Source of the DNA: Bradyrhizobium sp.
GTDB taxonomy: Bacteria > Pseudomonadota > Alphaproteobacteria > Rhizobiales > Xanthobacteraceae
DNA length: 18,651 nt
Reading direction: 5' to 3'
NCBI GenBank assembly: GCA_025960445.1
Contig: JAICIT010000005.1
Span: forward strand, 1 to 18,651
Part shown: positions 1 to 6,754 of the stretch, one piece after another
Position numbering within the stretch: position 1 is the stretch's first letter
Layout of the letters: each line of letters begins with the position of its first letter
Notes under the pieces: generated by a model
Told to the model about the DNA's origin: nothing
What the model saw: only the letters and a program-made list of their open reading frames with translations
Databases searched by the model: none
Made by a program: the position numbers and the translations under genes

Positions 1-113
1 AGAAGTCGGGCGTGCCGTCTCGCTGCTTGCGCGTTGGGGAACTCCATCCCGAGCACGTCGCTAGCGGCCAAATCTCCTACCAGATCGAAATAGAACGTGG
101 CCACGCGAGACAT
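1..113 (-). CDS. DUF6894-like small protein, N-terminal part (runs off the left edge)
   Basis: Reading the minus strand from an ATG at 113 gives 37 open codons that continue out of the window: MSRVATFYFDLVGDLAASDV, then LGMEFPNAQAARRHARL. The pattern of an aromatic-rich first strand (FYFDL), a short acidic stretch, 'G-x-E-F-P' and an Ala/Arg-rich helix is that of DUF6894 proteins, which are small, numerous in Bradyrhizobium-type genomes and of unknown function. No strong ribosome binding site precedes the ATG (a purine run GGGGG lies about 14 bases upstream). Family assignment rests on my recognition of this N-terminal pattern only; the rest of the gene is not visible. Confidence 0.55.
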   Translation of the reverse strand, partial: MSRVATFYFDLVGDLAASDVLGMEFPNAQAARRHARL

Positions 114-160
114 CCGTTGTATTGCCCCCGTGTGCGCCTCCCCTGATTTTCAGAGAGCCT

Positions 161-186
161 CAGGCGAGAGCCATGGCTCTCGCCTG
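161..186 (-). terminator. Perfect 12-bp inverted repeat after hsp20, probable terminator hairpin
   Basis: Arms CAGGCGAGAGCC and GGCTCTCGCCTG are perfectly complementary around a 2-base centre, beginning 8 bases after the Hsp20 stop codon. There is no clear T-run on the minus side, so it could instead be a 3' mRNA-stabilising hairpin or a bidirectional barrier before the DUF6894 gene. Confidence 0.5.
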
Positions 187-194
187 CTCCTCTG

Positions 195-677
195 CTATTT
201 GCCGTTGATCGCGATACGTTTCACCTTCTGCTGCGCAGCCGGCGGTTTCGGCAACGTGACGGTCAGGACGCCTTTGTCGAATTTTGCGGCGACCTTTTCC
301 TGATCGACGTCTTCCATCGGGATCCGGCGCTCGAACCGTCCGTAGTAGCGCTCGCTGAAGCGACGCTCCTTGTCTTCGGTCTCGCTTTTCTTTTCGCCGC
401 TGATCCTGAGCACGCCGTTCGCGAGTTCGACCTGCACGTCCTTCTCTTCAAGACCGGGCAGTTCGGCCACCACCTTGACCTCTTTATCGGTCTCGTTGAC
501 CTCGACGCTCGGCCAGCCCATCGGATGCGGGCCGAAAGTATCGACATCGAAGGCCCGGAACGTCTCGTCGAAAAGACGATTCATCTCCCGATGCAAGGCA
601 AGAAACGGATTACCTTGCTGGCTGTATTGCATGTCCCGCGACCCGTTGTTCCACGGAATGAGATCGCGTAGTGCCAT
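195..677 (-). CDS. Hsp20 family small heat-shock protein (class A type)
   Basis: A 160-residue ATP-independent holdase that binds unfolding cytosolic proteins. The N-terminus MALRDLIPWNNG and 'PFLALHREMNRLFDETFRAFD' pattern is typical of rhizobial Hsp20 proteins. The alpha-crystallin domain spans about residues 54-150 (SVEVNETDKEVKVVAELPGL; then the 'KFDKGVLTVTLPKP' signature strand with the conserved GVL). A C-terminal I-x-I type motif (RIAI) at about 154-157 fits dimer-to-oligomer docking. The start is supported by an AAAGGAG ribosome binding site 9 bases upstream. It is the second gene of a heat-shock unit, 105 bases after the mini-Hsp20 remnant, and probably shares the RpoH-like promoter at 1020-1046; no second thermometer is visible right in front of it. 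Identification is firm; the exact gene number is not. Confidence 0.95.
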   Translation of the reverse strand: MALRDLIPWNNGSRDMQYSQQGNPFLALHREMNRLFDETFRAFDVDTFGPHPMGWPSVEVNETDKEVKVVAELPGLEEKDVQVELANGVLRISGEKKSETEDKERRFSERYYGRFERRIPMEDVDQEKVAAKFDKGVLTVTLPKPPAAQQKVKRIAINGK

Positions 678-727
678 TGTTATTTCTCCTTTCTGGTTTG
701 CATGGTTTTTGCGAATCGGCAGCTCCG

Positions 728-749
728 GCGCGCGGGCTATCCCGCGCGC
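728..749 (-). other. Perfect 9-bp GC hairpin between mini-hsp20 and hsp20
   Basis: GCGCGCGGG and CCCGCGCGC flank a 4-base loop, halfway between the mini-Hsp20 stop and the Hsp20 start. No T-run follows, so a transcription terminator is unlikely. In a heat-shock mRNA it may act as a processing or stability element. Confidence 0.5.
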
Positions 750-782
750 AATGTGGCGCTGAAGGGCTTCGCGGGCGTGCCG

Positions 783-911
783 TCAGGCCGCCTGCTTCTG
801 CTCGGTTTGCTGGTTGTGGTTGCCGACGAGTTGGATCGCGATTCGAGGCGGCTTCATCTTCTCGAAGCCAACGGTCGAGCGCCAAAACGGGGATAGATCG
901 TAAATCCTCAT
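783..911 (-). pseudogene. Mini-Hsp20: IbpA-type Hsp20 with in-frame loss of the alpha-crystallin domain
   Basis: 42 codons from ATG 911 to TGA 783. The first part, MRIYDLSPFWRSTVGFEK, matches the extreme N-terminus of class B (IbpA-like) Hsp20 proteins (MR-x-[FY]-DLSP-xx-RS-xx-GF-[DE]-[RK]). The second part, MKPPRIAIQLVGNHNQQTEQ followed by KQAA, matches the C-terminal tail of the same family, including 'KP-x-RI-x-I' with its I-x-I docking motif. About 100-110 codons that would encode the alpha-crystallin domain are missing, but the frame is kept. A strong GAGGAGG ribosome binding site sits 7-8 bases upstream and is buried in the ROSE-like hairpin. Either a decaying remnant or a retained leader/mini-protein. 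The junction at about residue 18-19 is inferred from memory of the family. Confidence 0.7.
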
Positions 912-1012
912 AGCCACATCCTCCTCTTGAGCAACATGGATAGAGCAACGCCGGGAGCTACCGGCGACACCTGCCGGACCCATAAGGGCATCCGGCGCCA
1001 CGTGTGTGGTGA
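912..1012 (-). promoter_or_regulatory. ROSE-type RNA thermometer in the 5' leader of the heat-shock unit
   Basis: The leader of about 100 nt has the layout of ROSE elements known from rhizobial small heat-shock genes (Rfam ROSE family). A GC hairpin lies at 973-996 (arms GCCGGA / TCCGGC with an inner CCC/GGG). The last hairpin, 914-939, pairs CCATGTTGCTC with the ribosome binding site region GGAGGATGTGG. It carries the diagnostic TTGCT opposite AGGAGG, where a G-G mismatch makes the helix melt on heating. The ATG follows 3 bases after this hairpin. Seen directly: sequence, position and complementarity. Thermosensing is inferred from the family. Confidence 0.85.
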
Positions 1013-1019
1013 CCAAAAA

Positions 1020-1046
1020 ATTAGAGACACAGCAAATGGTTTCAAG
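1020..1046 (-). promoter_or_regulatory. RpoH (sigma-32) type promoter for the heat-shock unit
   Basis: On the minus strand CTTGAAA (1040-1046) is followed after a 13-base spacer by CTCTAAT (1020-1026). This fits the alphaproteobacterial RpoH layout CTTG-N16/18-C-x-TATxT reasonably well. The predicted transcript start near 1012 places the ROSE-like leader exactly at the 5' end of the mRNA. Confidence 0.65.
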
Positions 1047-1290
1047 AGGGGCGGCCTAACCGGCTCGATTTTTTCGCAGCGGCCAACACCCGAAGCCGTA
1101 TGAAACCTAATCGCAACCTTTTCGTTCATCTGGCGATGCGGGTAGCTCATCTCGCGATGCCGGACCAATGGCAGCGAGCGAGTCATGGGTGCGGCGCTCC
1201 TGATCCCGTCGCTCACGCGAGGGTGTGTGGAGATGAGAACTTTCGATGGGGCGGCCGGGCGCTTGAACGGATCAGGAGCGGGGCTGCGAC
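1047..1290. other. Divergent intergenic region before ftsH
   Basis: About 240 bases between the RpoH-like promoter and ftsH. Short open frames cross it, but none has a ribosome binding site or recognisable protein. I see no clear sigma-70 or RpoH promoter facing ftsH; the CTTGAAC at 1262 is too close to the gene for its usual -10. The ftsH ribosome binding site AGGAG is at 1274-1278. Confidence 0.4.
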
Positions 1291-3147
1291 ATGAAAAATA
1301 ACATCCGAAAAAATAACATCCGATTTCACGTCGGCTATGCGATCGCGGCGATCTTCGCGATCTTTGTGATCCAATACTTCATCTCCGCAGCCAGCCAGAT
1401 CGCCGTCATCCCCTACAGCGAGTTTCAGCAACTGCTGCGCCAGAGCAAGGTGGCCAGCGTAGGTATCTCGGATCGTACCATGCAGGGCACGCTGAAGGAG
1501 CCGTTGCCGAGCGGGCAGAAGCAATTCGTCACCACCCGCGTCGATCCCGAAATCGCAGGCGAGCTGGAAAAATATGGGGTCCGCTTTACGGGTCAAATCC
1601 AGAGCACGTTTCTGCGCGACTTGTTGTCGTGGGTGATGCCTACCCTGCTGTTCTTTGGGCTGTGGTGGTACATTGGCAAGCGTGCCGCAGAAAGCGGCGG
1701 CCTAGGCGGCGGCCTGATGGCCATCGGCAAGAGCAAGGCGAAGATTTATGTCGAATCCAACACCGGCGTGACCTTTGCCGACGTTGCCGGCGTCGACGAA
1801 GCCAAGGACGAACTCCGCGAGATCATCGATTTCCTCAAGAACCCGGCGGACTATGGCCGGCTCGGCGGGAGGATGCCGAAAGGCGTGCTCCTGGTCGGCC
1901 CACCCGGCACGGGCAAGACGCTGCTCGCCAAAGCCATCGCCGGTGAGGCCCGCGTCCCGTTCTTCTCGATTTCCGGCTCCGAATTCGTGGAGATGTTCGT
2001 CGGCGTTGGCGCGGCGCGCGTGCGCGACCTGTTCCAGCAAGCGCATCAGAAGGCTCCGGCCATCATCTTCATCGACGAGCTCGACGCGTTGGGCCGCGCC
2101 CGCGGCATCGGTCCATTTGCCGGCGGCCATGACGAAAAGGAGCAAACGCTAAACCAGCTCCTCGTCGAGCTCGATGGCTTCGACTCGCGTTCAGGCCTGG
2201 TGATACTAGCCGCCACCAATCGGCCGGAAATTCTCGATCCGGCGCTATTGCGCGCCGGCCGCTTCGACCGGCAGGTGCTGGTCGACCGCCCGGACAAGAA
2301 AGGGCGCATCGAAATTCTCAAGGTGCATATGAAAAAGATTCAGCTTGCTCGGGATGTCGATGTGGAGGCCGTGGCCGGGCTGACACCGGGATTCACCGGC
2401 GCTGATCTCGCCAATCTCGTCAACGAAGCCGCCCTGCTGGCGACGCGCCGGGGTGGAGAGGCTGTCGCGATGAGGGATTTCAATAACGCCGTCGAGCGGA
2501 TGGTGGCGGGACTCGAAAAGCGCAACCGGCTCCTCAATCCCAAGGAGCGCGAGATCGTCGCCTATCACGAGATGGGCCACGCGCTGACCGCACTCTCGCT
2601 GCCCGGCGTTGATCCCGTGCACAAGGTATCGATCATCCCAAGGGGCGTTGGCGCGCTCGGCTACACCATTCAACGGCCGATTGAGGATCGCTTCCTGATG
2701 ACCAAGGAAGAGCTGGAGAACAAGATGGCGGTGCTGCTTGGCGGCCGCGCGGCGGAGTTGATCGTGTTCGACCATCTGTCGACCGGCGCCGCAGACGACC
2801 TGCGCCGGGTCACCGACATTGCCCGCAGCATGGTGACCCGCTACGGCATGTCGGAAAAGCTTGGCAGCATCGCCTACGATCGCGAGCCCGGCAATTTCCT
2901 GGCCGGCACTGATCGGGCCTATCCCGTGCACGAGCGCGAATATGCCGAAGAAACCGCTGCGGCGGTTGACCATGAGGTGCGCGCTATCGTTGATCGTGTG
3001 TTTCAACGGGCGCAAGGCATCCTGAAAGCGCGACGCGCCATCCTGGATCGCGCCGCCCATAAGCTATTGGAAAAGGAAACGCTGGAGCAGGCCGACATCG
3101 AGGCGTTGGTGCGCGAAACTCCGAAAGAGGCGCTTCGGGCGGTCTAA
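1291..3147 (+). CDS. ftsH: ATP-dependent zinc metalloprotease FtsH (secondary copy type)
   Basis: A 618-residue membrane-anchored AAA+ protease that unfolds and degrades membrane and soluble proteins. Two N-terminal membrane spans (about 13-34 and 107-128) flank a periplasmic domain. The AAA+ domain has Walker A GPPGTGKT (203-210), pore motif FVG (237-239 region), Walker B IIFIDE (258-263) and the second region of homology ending in RAGRFDRQ (321-328). The zinc site is HEMGH (426-430), with the usual third acidic ligand in the [13 protein letters not shown] segment near 499-512. HEMGH replaces the commoner HEAGH; the two His and Glu are kept, so it should be active. ATG 1291 follows AGGAG with a 12-base gap. 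A perfect 15-bp tandem duplication covers codons 2-11. Its position between hsp20 and a copper-binding protein suggests a stress-specific paralogue rather than the housekeeping copy. Confidence 0.95.
   Translation: MKNNIRKNNIRFHVGYAIAAIFAIFVIQYFISAASQIAVIPYSEFQQLLRQSKVASVGISDRTMQGTLKEPLPSGQKQFVTTRVDPEIAGELEKYGVRFTGQIQSTFLRDLLSWVMPTLLFFGLWWYIGKRAAESGGLGGGLMAIGKSKAKIYVESNTGVTFADVAGVDEAKDELREIIDFLKNPADYGRLGGRMPKGVLLVGPPGTGKTLLAKAIAGEARVPFFSISGSEFVEMFVGVGAARVRDLFQQAHQKAPAIIFIDELDALGRARGIGPFAGGHDEKEQTLNQLLVELDGFDSRSGLVILAATNRPEILDPALLRAGRFDRQVLVDRPDKKGRIEILKVHMKKIQLARDVDVEAVAGLTPGFTGADLANLVNEAALLATRRGGEAVAMRDFNNAVERMVAGLEKRNRLLNPKEREIVAYHEMGHALTALSLPGVDPVHKVSIIPRGVGALGYTIQRPIEDRFLMTKEELENKMAVLLGGRAAELIVFDHLSTGAADDLRRVTDIARSMVTRYGMSEKLGSIAYDREPGNFLAGTDRAYPVHEREYAEETAAAVDHEVRAIVDRVFQRAQGILKARRAILDRAAHKLLEKETLEQADIEALVRETPKEALRAV
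1294..1323 (+). repeat. Perfect 15-bp tandem duplication at the ftsH 5' end
   Basis: AAAAATAACATCCGA occurs twice in direct tandem, encoding [10 protein letters not shown] immediately after the start Met. The A-rich, unusually AT-rich stretch stands out from its GC-rich surroundings and lengthens the cytosolic tail before the first membrane span by five residues. Confidence 0.9.
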
Positions 3148-3430
3148 GCGGCCGATGTAAAATGCGCGCAAGGCCAACGAGAACGCGTCCCGCAGTTAAA
3201 AATCCTCGACATCGATATGGTCCAGCGTCGCGCACGCGCATCAGCCTCATCGAGAACCGCGGCAATCGAGCTGCCGAGGATGTACGTGCCGCCTTGTTAG
3301 CGCGTGCGATCAACCCGCGCTGCGGTCGAGCGTTCCAGAGATGATACGACGGATTGTGGCCGCGCAGCCTAGAACTTTCGCGTCCGACGTCCGTTAGGCG
3401 TGGGGGGCCAACATTCCCCGGAGTATCCAC
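3148..3430. other. Intergenic region, ftsH to DUF326 gene
   Basis: 283 bases without a convincing gene. A 60-codon open frame (3162-3344) lacks a ribosome binding site and resembles no family I know. No terminator with a T-run was found after ftsH, so some read-through into the next gene is possible. Confidence 0.4.
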
Positions 3431-3835
3431 ATGCACGCTCAAGAAATGATCAACACTCACCCCCAAGTGCGTGGCCGAGCAAACGAGGCGCTGATCCGGT
3501 GTATCGAGGAATGCTACTCCTGCGCCCAGACCTGCACATCCTGCGCGGACGCCTGTTTGGCAGAGGACAATGTCAAATCGCTGGCCCAGTGCATCCGGCT
3601 GAACCTTGATTGCGCAGACGTCTGCAACATCACGGGCAGAATGGCGACCCGCCGAACCGGCTCAGACGAGGAGGTGATCCTCAGAATGCTGGAAACCTGC
3701 GCCGCCGCTTGCCGGCTCTGTGGTGAAGAATGCGAGAAGCACGCCAGGATGCACGAACATTGCCGGATCTGCGCCGAGGCATGCCGCCGGTGCATGAACG
3801 CCTGTCAAGAAGCCGGGCAGGGTATGAAACACTGA
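3431..3835 (+). CDS. Four-helix-bundle copper-binding / storage protein (DUF326, Csp-like)
   Basis: 134 residues with 18 cysteines (13 percent), spaced along predicted amphipathic helices: C24, 28, 31, 35, 38, 42; 54, 61, 65; 90, 94, 97, 101; 111, 114, 118, 121, 125. CxxxC and CxxC spacing of this kind lines the core of Csp-type four-helix bundles, which load many Cu(I) ions as thiolate complexes. There is no signal peptide, so it is like cytosolic Csp3 rather than exported Csp1. His residues near 104-110 and at the C-terminus (MKH) could add ligands. The ATG at 3431 has CCGGAG 8 bases upstream; an in-frame Met at residue 6 is an alternative. Copper storage is inferred from the family. Placement after ftsH and hsp20 suggests a metal/heat stress set. 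Confidence 0.85.
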   Translation: MHAQEMINTHPQVRGRANEALIRCIEECYSCAQTCTSCADACLAEDNVKSLAQCIRLNLDCADVCNITGRMATRRTGSDEEVILRMLETCAAACRLCGEECEKHARMHEHCRICAEACRRCMNACQEAGQGMKH

Positions 3836-3964
3836 GGAGTCCGGGTGCAGCGGCACATCGCGTACCCGTGACCCGGAACATCGCGCCCTTCGACCATAAA
3901 ACCCGCGACGCCAGGTTGAACTAACGTCGAGCGCCACGGTTGAGCCGCAATTGGGTCCGGCGAT

Positions 3965-4342
3965 TTGACACGAAGCACCAACGAACACTGGTTCTCCAGA
4001 TTTGCCTCGGAGACTGGGCGCCGAACCGGCCGACCGTGGACGTTCGGGCTGGCGGGCGGCTTAGTCGTCATCTGGCTGATAAGTGGGCCACTGTTCGGCT
4101 TTTCCGATACATGGCAGCTTGTCATGAATACCATCAGCAGCGTCGTCACGTTCCTGATGGTTTTTCTGATTCAGAATACCCAGAACAGGGACAGCGCCGC
4201 GCTGCAGGTGAAGATTGATGAGCTCATTCGGGCAACCTCGTCGCGGCAGGATTTGATCGGGATCGAGGAGATGTCCGGGCCTGAATTGGATTCGAAACGA
4301 CGGGAAGTCAGAATGGAGGACGAAAGAAAGTCGAATGTTTGA
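3965..4342 (+). CDS. Low-affinity iron permease family small membrane protein (TTG start)
   Basis: 125 residues. Two membrane spans (about 26-45 and 52-70) are followed by the family signature FLIQNTQNRD (67-76) and KIDELIRA (83-90), then a charged cytosolic tail rich in E, R and K. This matches the bacterial 'low affinity iron permease' family (PF04120 type), named for similarity to yeast Fet4; iron transport by these short bacterial forms has not been clearly shown. An in-frame TGA at 3941-3943 and absence of ATG/GTG between it and the conserved region leave TTG 3965 as the only reasonable start. The ribosome binding site is weak. It lies 129 bases after the DUF326 gene, same strand, so co-transcription is possible. 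Confidence 0.85.
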   Translation: MTRSTNEHWFSRFASETGRRTGRPWTFGLAGGLVVIWLISGPLFGFSDTWQLVMNTISSVVTFLMVFLIQNTQNRDSAALQVKIDELIRATSSRQDLIGIEEMSGPELDSKRREVRMEDERKSNV

Positions 4343-4349
4343 TCGCTGA

Positions 4350-4374
4350 CCGTTGGACTCCTTGGCGCCAACGG
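4350..4374 (+). terminator. Weak hairpin after the permease-like gene
   Basis: CCGTTGG (4350-4356) and CCAACGG (4368-4374) form a 7-bp stem with an 11-base loop just after the stop codon. No T-run follows, so termination is only a possibility. Confidence 0.3.
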
Positions 4375-4530
4375 ACCCTGCCGCGGCTGGCGAATAGATC
4401 AGCCGATTGAGGTCCGCTTTACCGCCTTCGGATATGCCTGAGGACCTGCAGGCCGGCCCTTGGGGCATTTCTCACTCGCTGTTGAATCAAGACGTGGTAA
4501 TCTGCAGGCGAAAATGTTCTCGGGCATCAT

Positions 4531-5511
4531 ATGCAAAGACGGGAGTTCATCACCCTGCTCGGCGGCGTGGCGACGGCGTCGCCAATCGCTGCGTTGGCAC
4601 AACAGCCCGCCCTGCCAGTAATCGGATTACTCAGTAGTGTGCCGTTCGAAACACGGCGCGCCCAGATCGCTGCCTTTCATCGGGGCCTGAAAGAGGCCGG
4701 TTACGTCGAGGGCCAGAACGTCGCGATCCAATATCGGTCTGCGGACAATCAATTTGACCGGTTGCCCACATTGGCGGCTGACCTGGTGAAGCAGGGAGTG
4801 AGTGTCATCGTCACTATTGGCGGCGACACCACGGCTCGAGTGGCCAAGTCGGCGACCACGACAATTCCGGTCATCTTTGTCTCCGGAAATGACGCCGCCA
4901 AGATCGGCTTAGTCGCCAGTTTGAACCGCCCGGGCGGCAACGTTACCGGTATCAGCTTTCTGGTAAACCTGACCATGACAAAGGAGCTGGAGCTTCTTAG
5001 CGAAGTGGTCCCCTCGGTTGCAACGATCGGCTTGTTGGTGAATTCCAACAATCCAAATACCGAACTCACGACGGCGCAAGCCCGGACGGCGGCCGGCACG
5101 CTCGGGAGGACGCTTGTTGTCGCCAAGGCCGACACTGACCAGCTCGAGAAATCTTTTACCAGTTTTATTCGACAGAAAGTCGGTGCCGTGGTTGTTGCCG
5201 CCGATCCGGTTCTTCTTGCAAGCCGCGAGCAAATCGTCGCATTGGCGGCGCGGCATGAGCTGGCTGCGATCTATTCGTTTCGCGAATTTGCCTTGATCGG
5301 CGGGCTCATGAGCTACGGAAGTAGCATTTCAAATGCCTATCGAGAGGCCGGAATTTACGCCGGCAAAATTCTCAAAGGCGAGAAGGCTGCCGACCTGCCC
5401 GTCATGCAATCAACGAAGTTCGAGCTGGTGATCAATCTCAAGACGGCCAATGCGCTCCGGCTTGAAATACCACCGAAGTTGCTGGCGATCGCCGACGAGG
5501 TCATCGAATGA
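4531..5511 (+). CDS. ABC transporter substrate-binding protein (ABC_sub_bind family)
   Basis: 326 residues, periplasmic. The N-terminus MQRREFITLLGGVATASPIA ends in ALAQQ, a twin-Arg (RREF) export signal with likely cleavage after ALA at about residue 23. The mature part follows the ABC_sub_bind / TrpX-like pattern: PVIGLLSS, 'AFHRGLKEAGYVEGQNV', 'RLPTLAADLV', 'TIPVIFVSGNDAAKIGLVASLNRPGGNVTG' style hinge segment near 111-140, and the C-terminal 'GxxSYGSSISNAYREAGIYAGKILKGEKAADLPVMQ' segment. Such binding proteins are present in dozens of copies in Bradyrhizobium, often without permease or ATPase next to them, as here. The substrate is unknown. No strong ribosome binding site is visible. It converges with the fdh operon, with only 36 bases between their ends. 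Confidence 0.9.
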   Translation: MQRREFITLLGGVATASPIAALAQQPALPVIGLLSSVPFETRRAQIAAFHRGLKEAGYVEGQNVAIQYRSADNQFDRLPTLAADLVKQGVSVIVTIGGDTTARVAKSATTTIPVIFVSGNDAAKIGLVASLNRPGGNVTGISFLVNLTMTKELELLSEVVPSVATIGLLVNSNNPNTELTTAQARTAAGTLGRTLVVAKADTDQLEKSFTSFIRQKVGAVVVAADPVLLASREQIVALAARHELAAIYSFREFALIGGLMSYGSSISNAYREAGIYAGKILKGEKAADLPVMQSTKFELVINLKTANALRLEIPPKLLAIADEVIE

Positions 5512-5547
5512 CCGCGAGGTTCATCTAAAGATTGTGAGGCCTGCTTC

Positions 5548-5670
5548 TCAAAGCCGCACGCCGGAGGTCGCAAAGGCCCGCTGGACGGGTTCCTGGATCG
5601 TATTGAGGACGACGACCGCGACCACCGCGAATATACCGGCGGCAATACAGGCCAGCAGAAAGGACTTCAT
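5548..5670 (-). CDS. 40-residue single-span membrane protein at the end of the fdh operon
   Basis: ATG 5670 to TGA 5548 encodes MKSFLLACIAAGIFAVVAVV, then VLNTIQEPVQRAFATSGVRL. Residues 4-22 form one hydrophobic span with a short positive N-terminus; the rest is a small polar tail. A GAGGTG ribosome binding site lies 7 bases upstream, and the gene begins 35 bases after the fdhC stop on the same strand. Too short for many gene finders. It may be a small accessory subunit or stabiliser of the membrane part of formate dehydrogenase, but this is position-based inference; the peptide has no motif I can assign. A Cys at residue 8 sits inside the hydrophobic segment and is not a proper lipobox. Confidence 0.7.
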   Translation of the reverse strand: MKSFLLACIAAGIFAVVAVVVLNTIQEPVQRAFATSGVRL

Positions 5671-5705
5671 CCCGGTTCACCTCGTCGCGCGCAGCCTCGT
5701 TGATC

Positions 5706-6710
5706 CTATTCGGCGGGAGTTGCAGCCGGCTGCGAGCGAGCCTCGTTGGGGCCCGTCCGAGCGTTTTGCTCCTCAAGCCAAAGGCTGTGGTGCTCCTTGG
5801 CCCAATTTACATCGACAGTGCCGCTGCCCATCGCCTCAAAAGCGCCCTCCATGCCGATGGTGCCGATGTAGATGTGCGCCAGCATCGCGGCGACAAAGAG
5901 CACCGAGACGACCGAATGCACGATCTGAGCGATCTGCATCCCCTCGATTCCGGACAGGTAGAACGGGAACATCAGCTGATAACCGGTCACGGCCACCGCG
6001 CCGCCACCGACGACGACGATCCAGTAGATCGCCTTCTGGCCCGCATTGAAACGATAGGCGGGCGGATGATCGTGACCGATCATTCCGCCGCCGCGCTTAA
6101 GCCAATCGATATCAAGCTTGTTCGGGATGTTGCCGGCGATCCATATCAGGAAGATCAGCACAACGCCTATGGTGAACGGAAAGCTCAGATAGTTGTGGGC
6201 GTATTTCGCCCATTGCGACCACTCCGAGAACGCTTCGAAACCGATCAGCGGCAGCAGTAACGGACGCCCAAAAGTGATGTTCAGTCCCGAGACCGCCAGA
6301 ATGATGAAACATGTTGCGGTCATCCAGTGCACGAAACGCTCGAACGGGGTGAAGCGTACGATGCTGCGGCCCGACCGGCCGCTCTCGAGCCGAACCATGC
6401 CGCGGCTGAGATAAAAAATAACGAGCACCGCCAGCATGCCGATGATGGCGATTCCGCCGATCCAGCGCAGTGTGACGTTCCGGAACTCACGCCAATCCCG
6501 GCCCGCCGGCTGCTCGAGGACGCCCGAGCGCTGGTCGGGAATGCTGACGCGTCCCTGAATCCGGTTGAGCTCCTGCAGGAGCTGCTGTTCCTTCACCGAG
6601 CTTGCGGTTGGATTGACCTGCTGGGCGCTGGAGGGCATCGACATCAGGACGATCAGCAGAAAAGCCCATGCGCCGAGCACCACACGGATATATCTTCCAA
6701 AAGACGCCAT
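5706..6710 (-). CDS. fdhC: Formate dehydrogenase gamma subunit, cytochrome b556
   Basis: 334 residues. It anchors the enzyme in the cytoplasmic membrane and passes electrons from the FdhB clusters to quinone or another carrier through b-type hemes. An N-terminal signal-type segment (8-30, ending PSSAQQ) precedes a periplasmic loop and membrane spans near 80-101, 126-146, 172-194, 226-246 and 262-284. Candidate heme ligands are H128 (FERFVHW), H172 (KYAHNY), H265 (QIVHSV) and H279 (MLAHIY). The extra N-terminal segment is typical of the long FdhC form. The open frame extends upstream into fdhB, but ATG 6710, with GAGGAG 8-9 bases before it and a matching protein start, is the real beginning. 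It starts 44 bases after fdhB. A Pro/Ala-rich tail ends the protein. Confidence 0.92.
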   Translation of the reverse strand: MASFGRYIRVVLGAWAFLLIVLMSMPSSAQQVNPTASSVKEQQLLQELNRIQGRVSIPDQRSGVLEQPAGRDWREFRNVTLRWIGGIAIIGMLAVLVIFYLSRGMVRLESGRSGRSIVRFTPFERFVHWMTATCFIILAVSGLNITFGRPLLLPLIGFEAFSEWSQWAKYAHNYLSFPFTIGVVLIFLIWIAGNIPNKLDIDWLKRGGGMIGHDHPPAYRFNAGQKAIYWIVVVGGGAVAVTGYQLMFPFYLSGIEGMQIAQIVHSVVSVLFVAAMLAHIYIGTIGMEGAFEAMGSGTVDVNWAKEHHSLWLEEQNARTGPNEARSQPAATPAE

Positions 6711-6754
6711 GAAGCTTGCTCCTCGATATGTCCTCACGTGCCGCCTGTGTCGGT

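Noticed and set aside
908..1216. 102-codon minus-strand frame over the ROSE leader
   Set aside because: It overlaps the thermometer and RpoH-like promoter, has no ribosome binding site, and the mini-Hsp20 frame explains the sequence better.
1100..1294. 64-codon plus-strand frame before ftsH
   Set aside because: No ribosome binding site and no recognisable protein; it merely runs into the ftsH start.
2245..3060. 271-codon minus-strand open frame inside ftsH
   Set aside because: Antisense shadow of ftsH; the composition is low-quality and it resembles no family.
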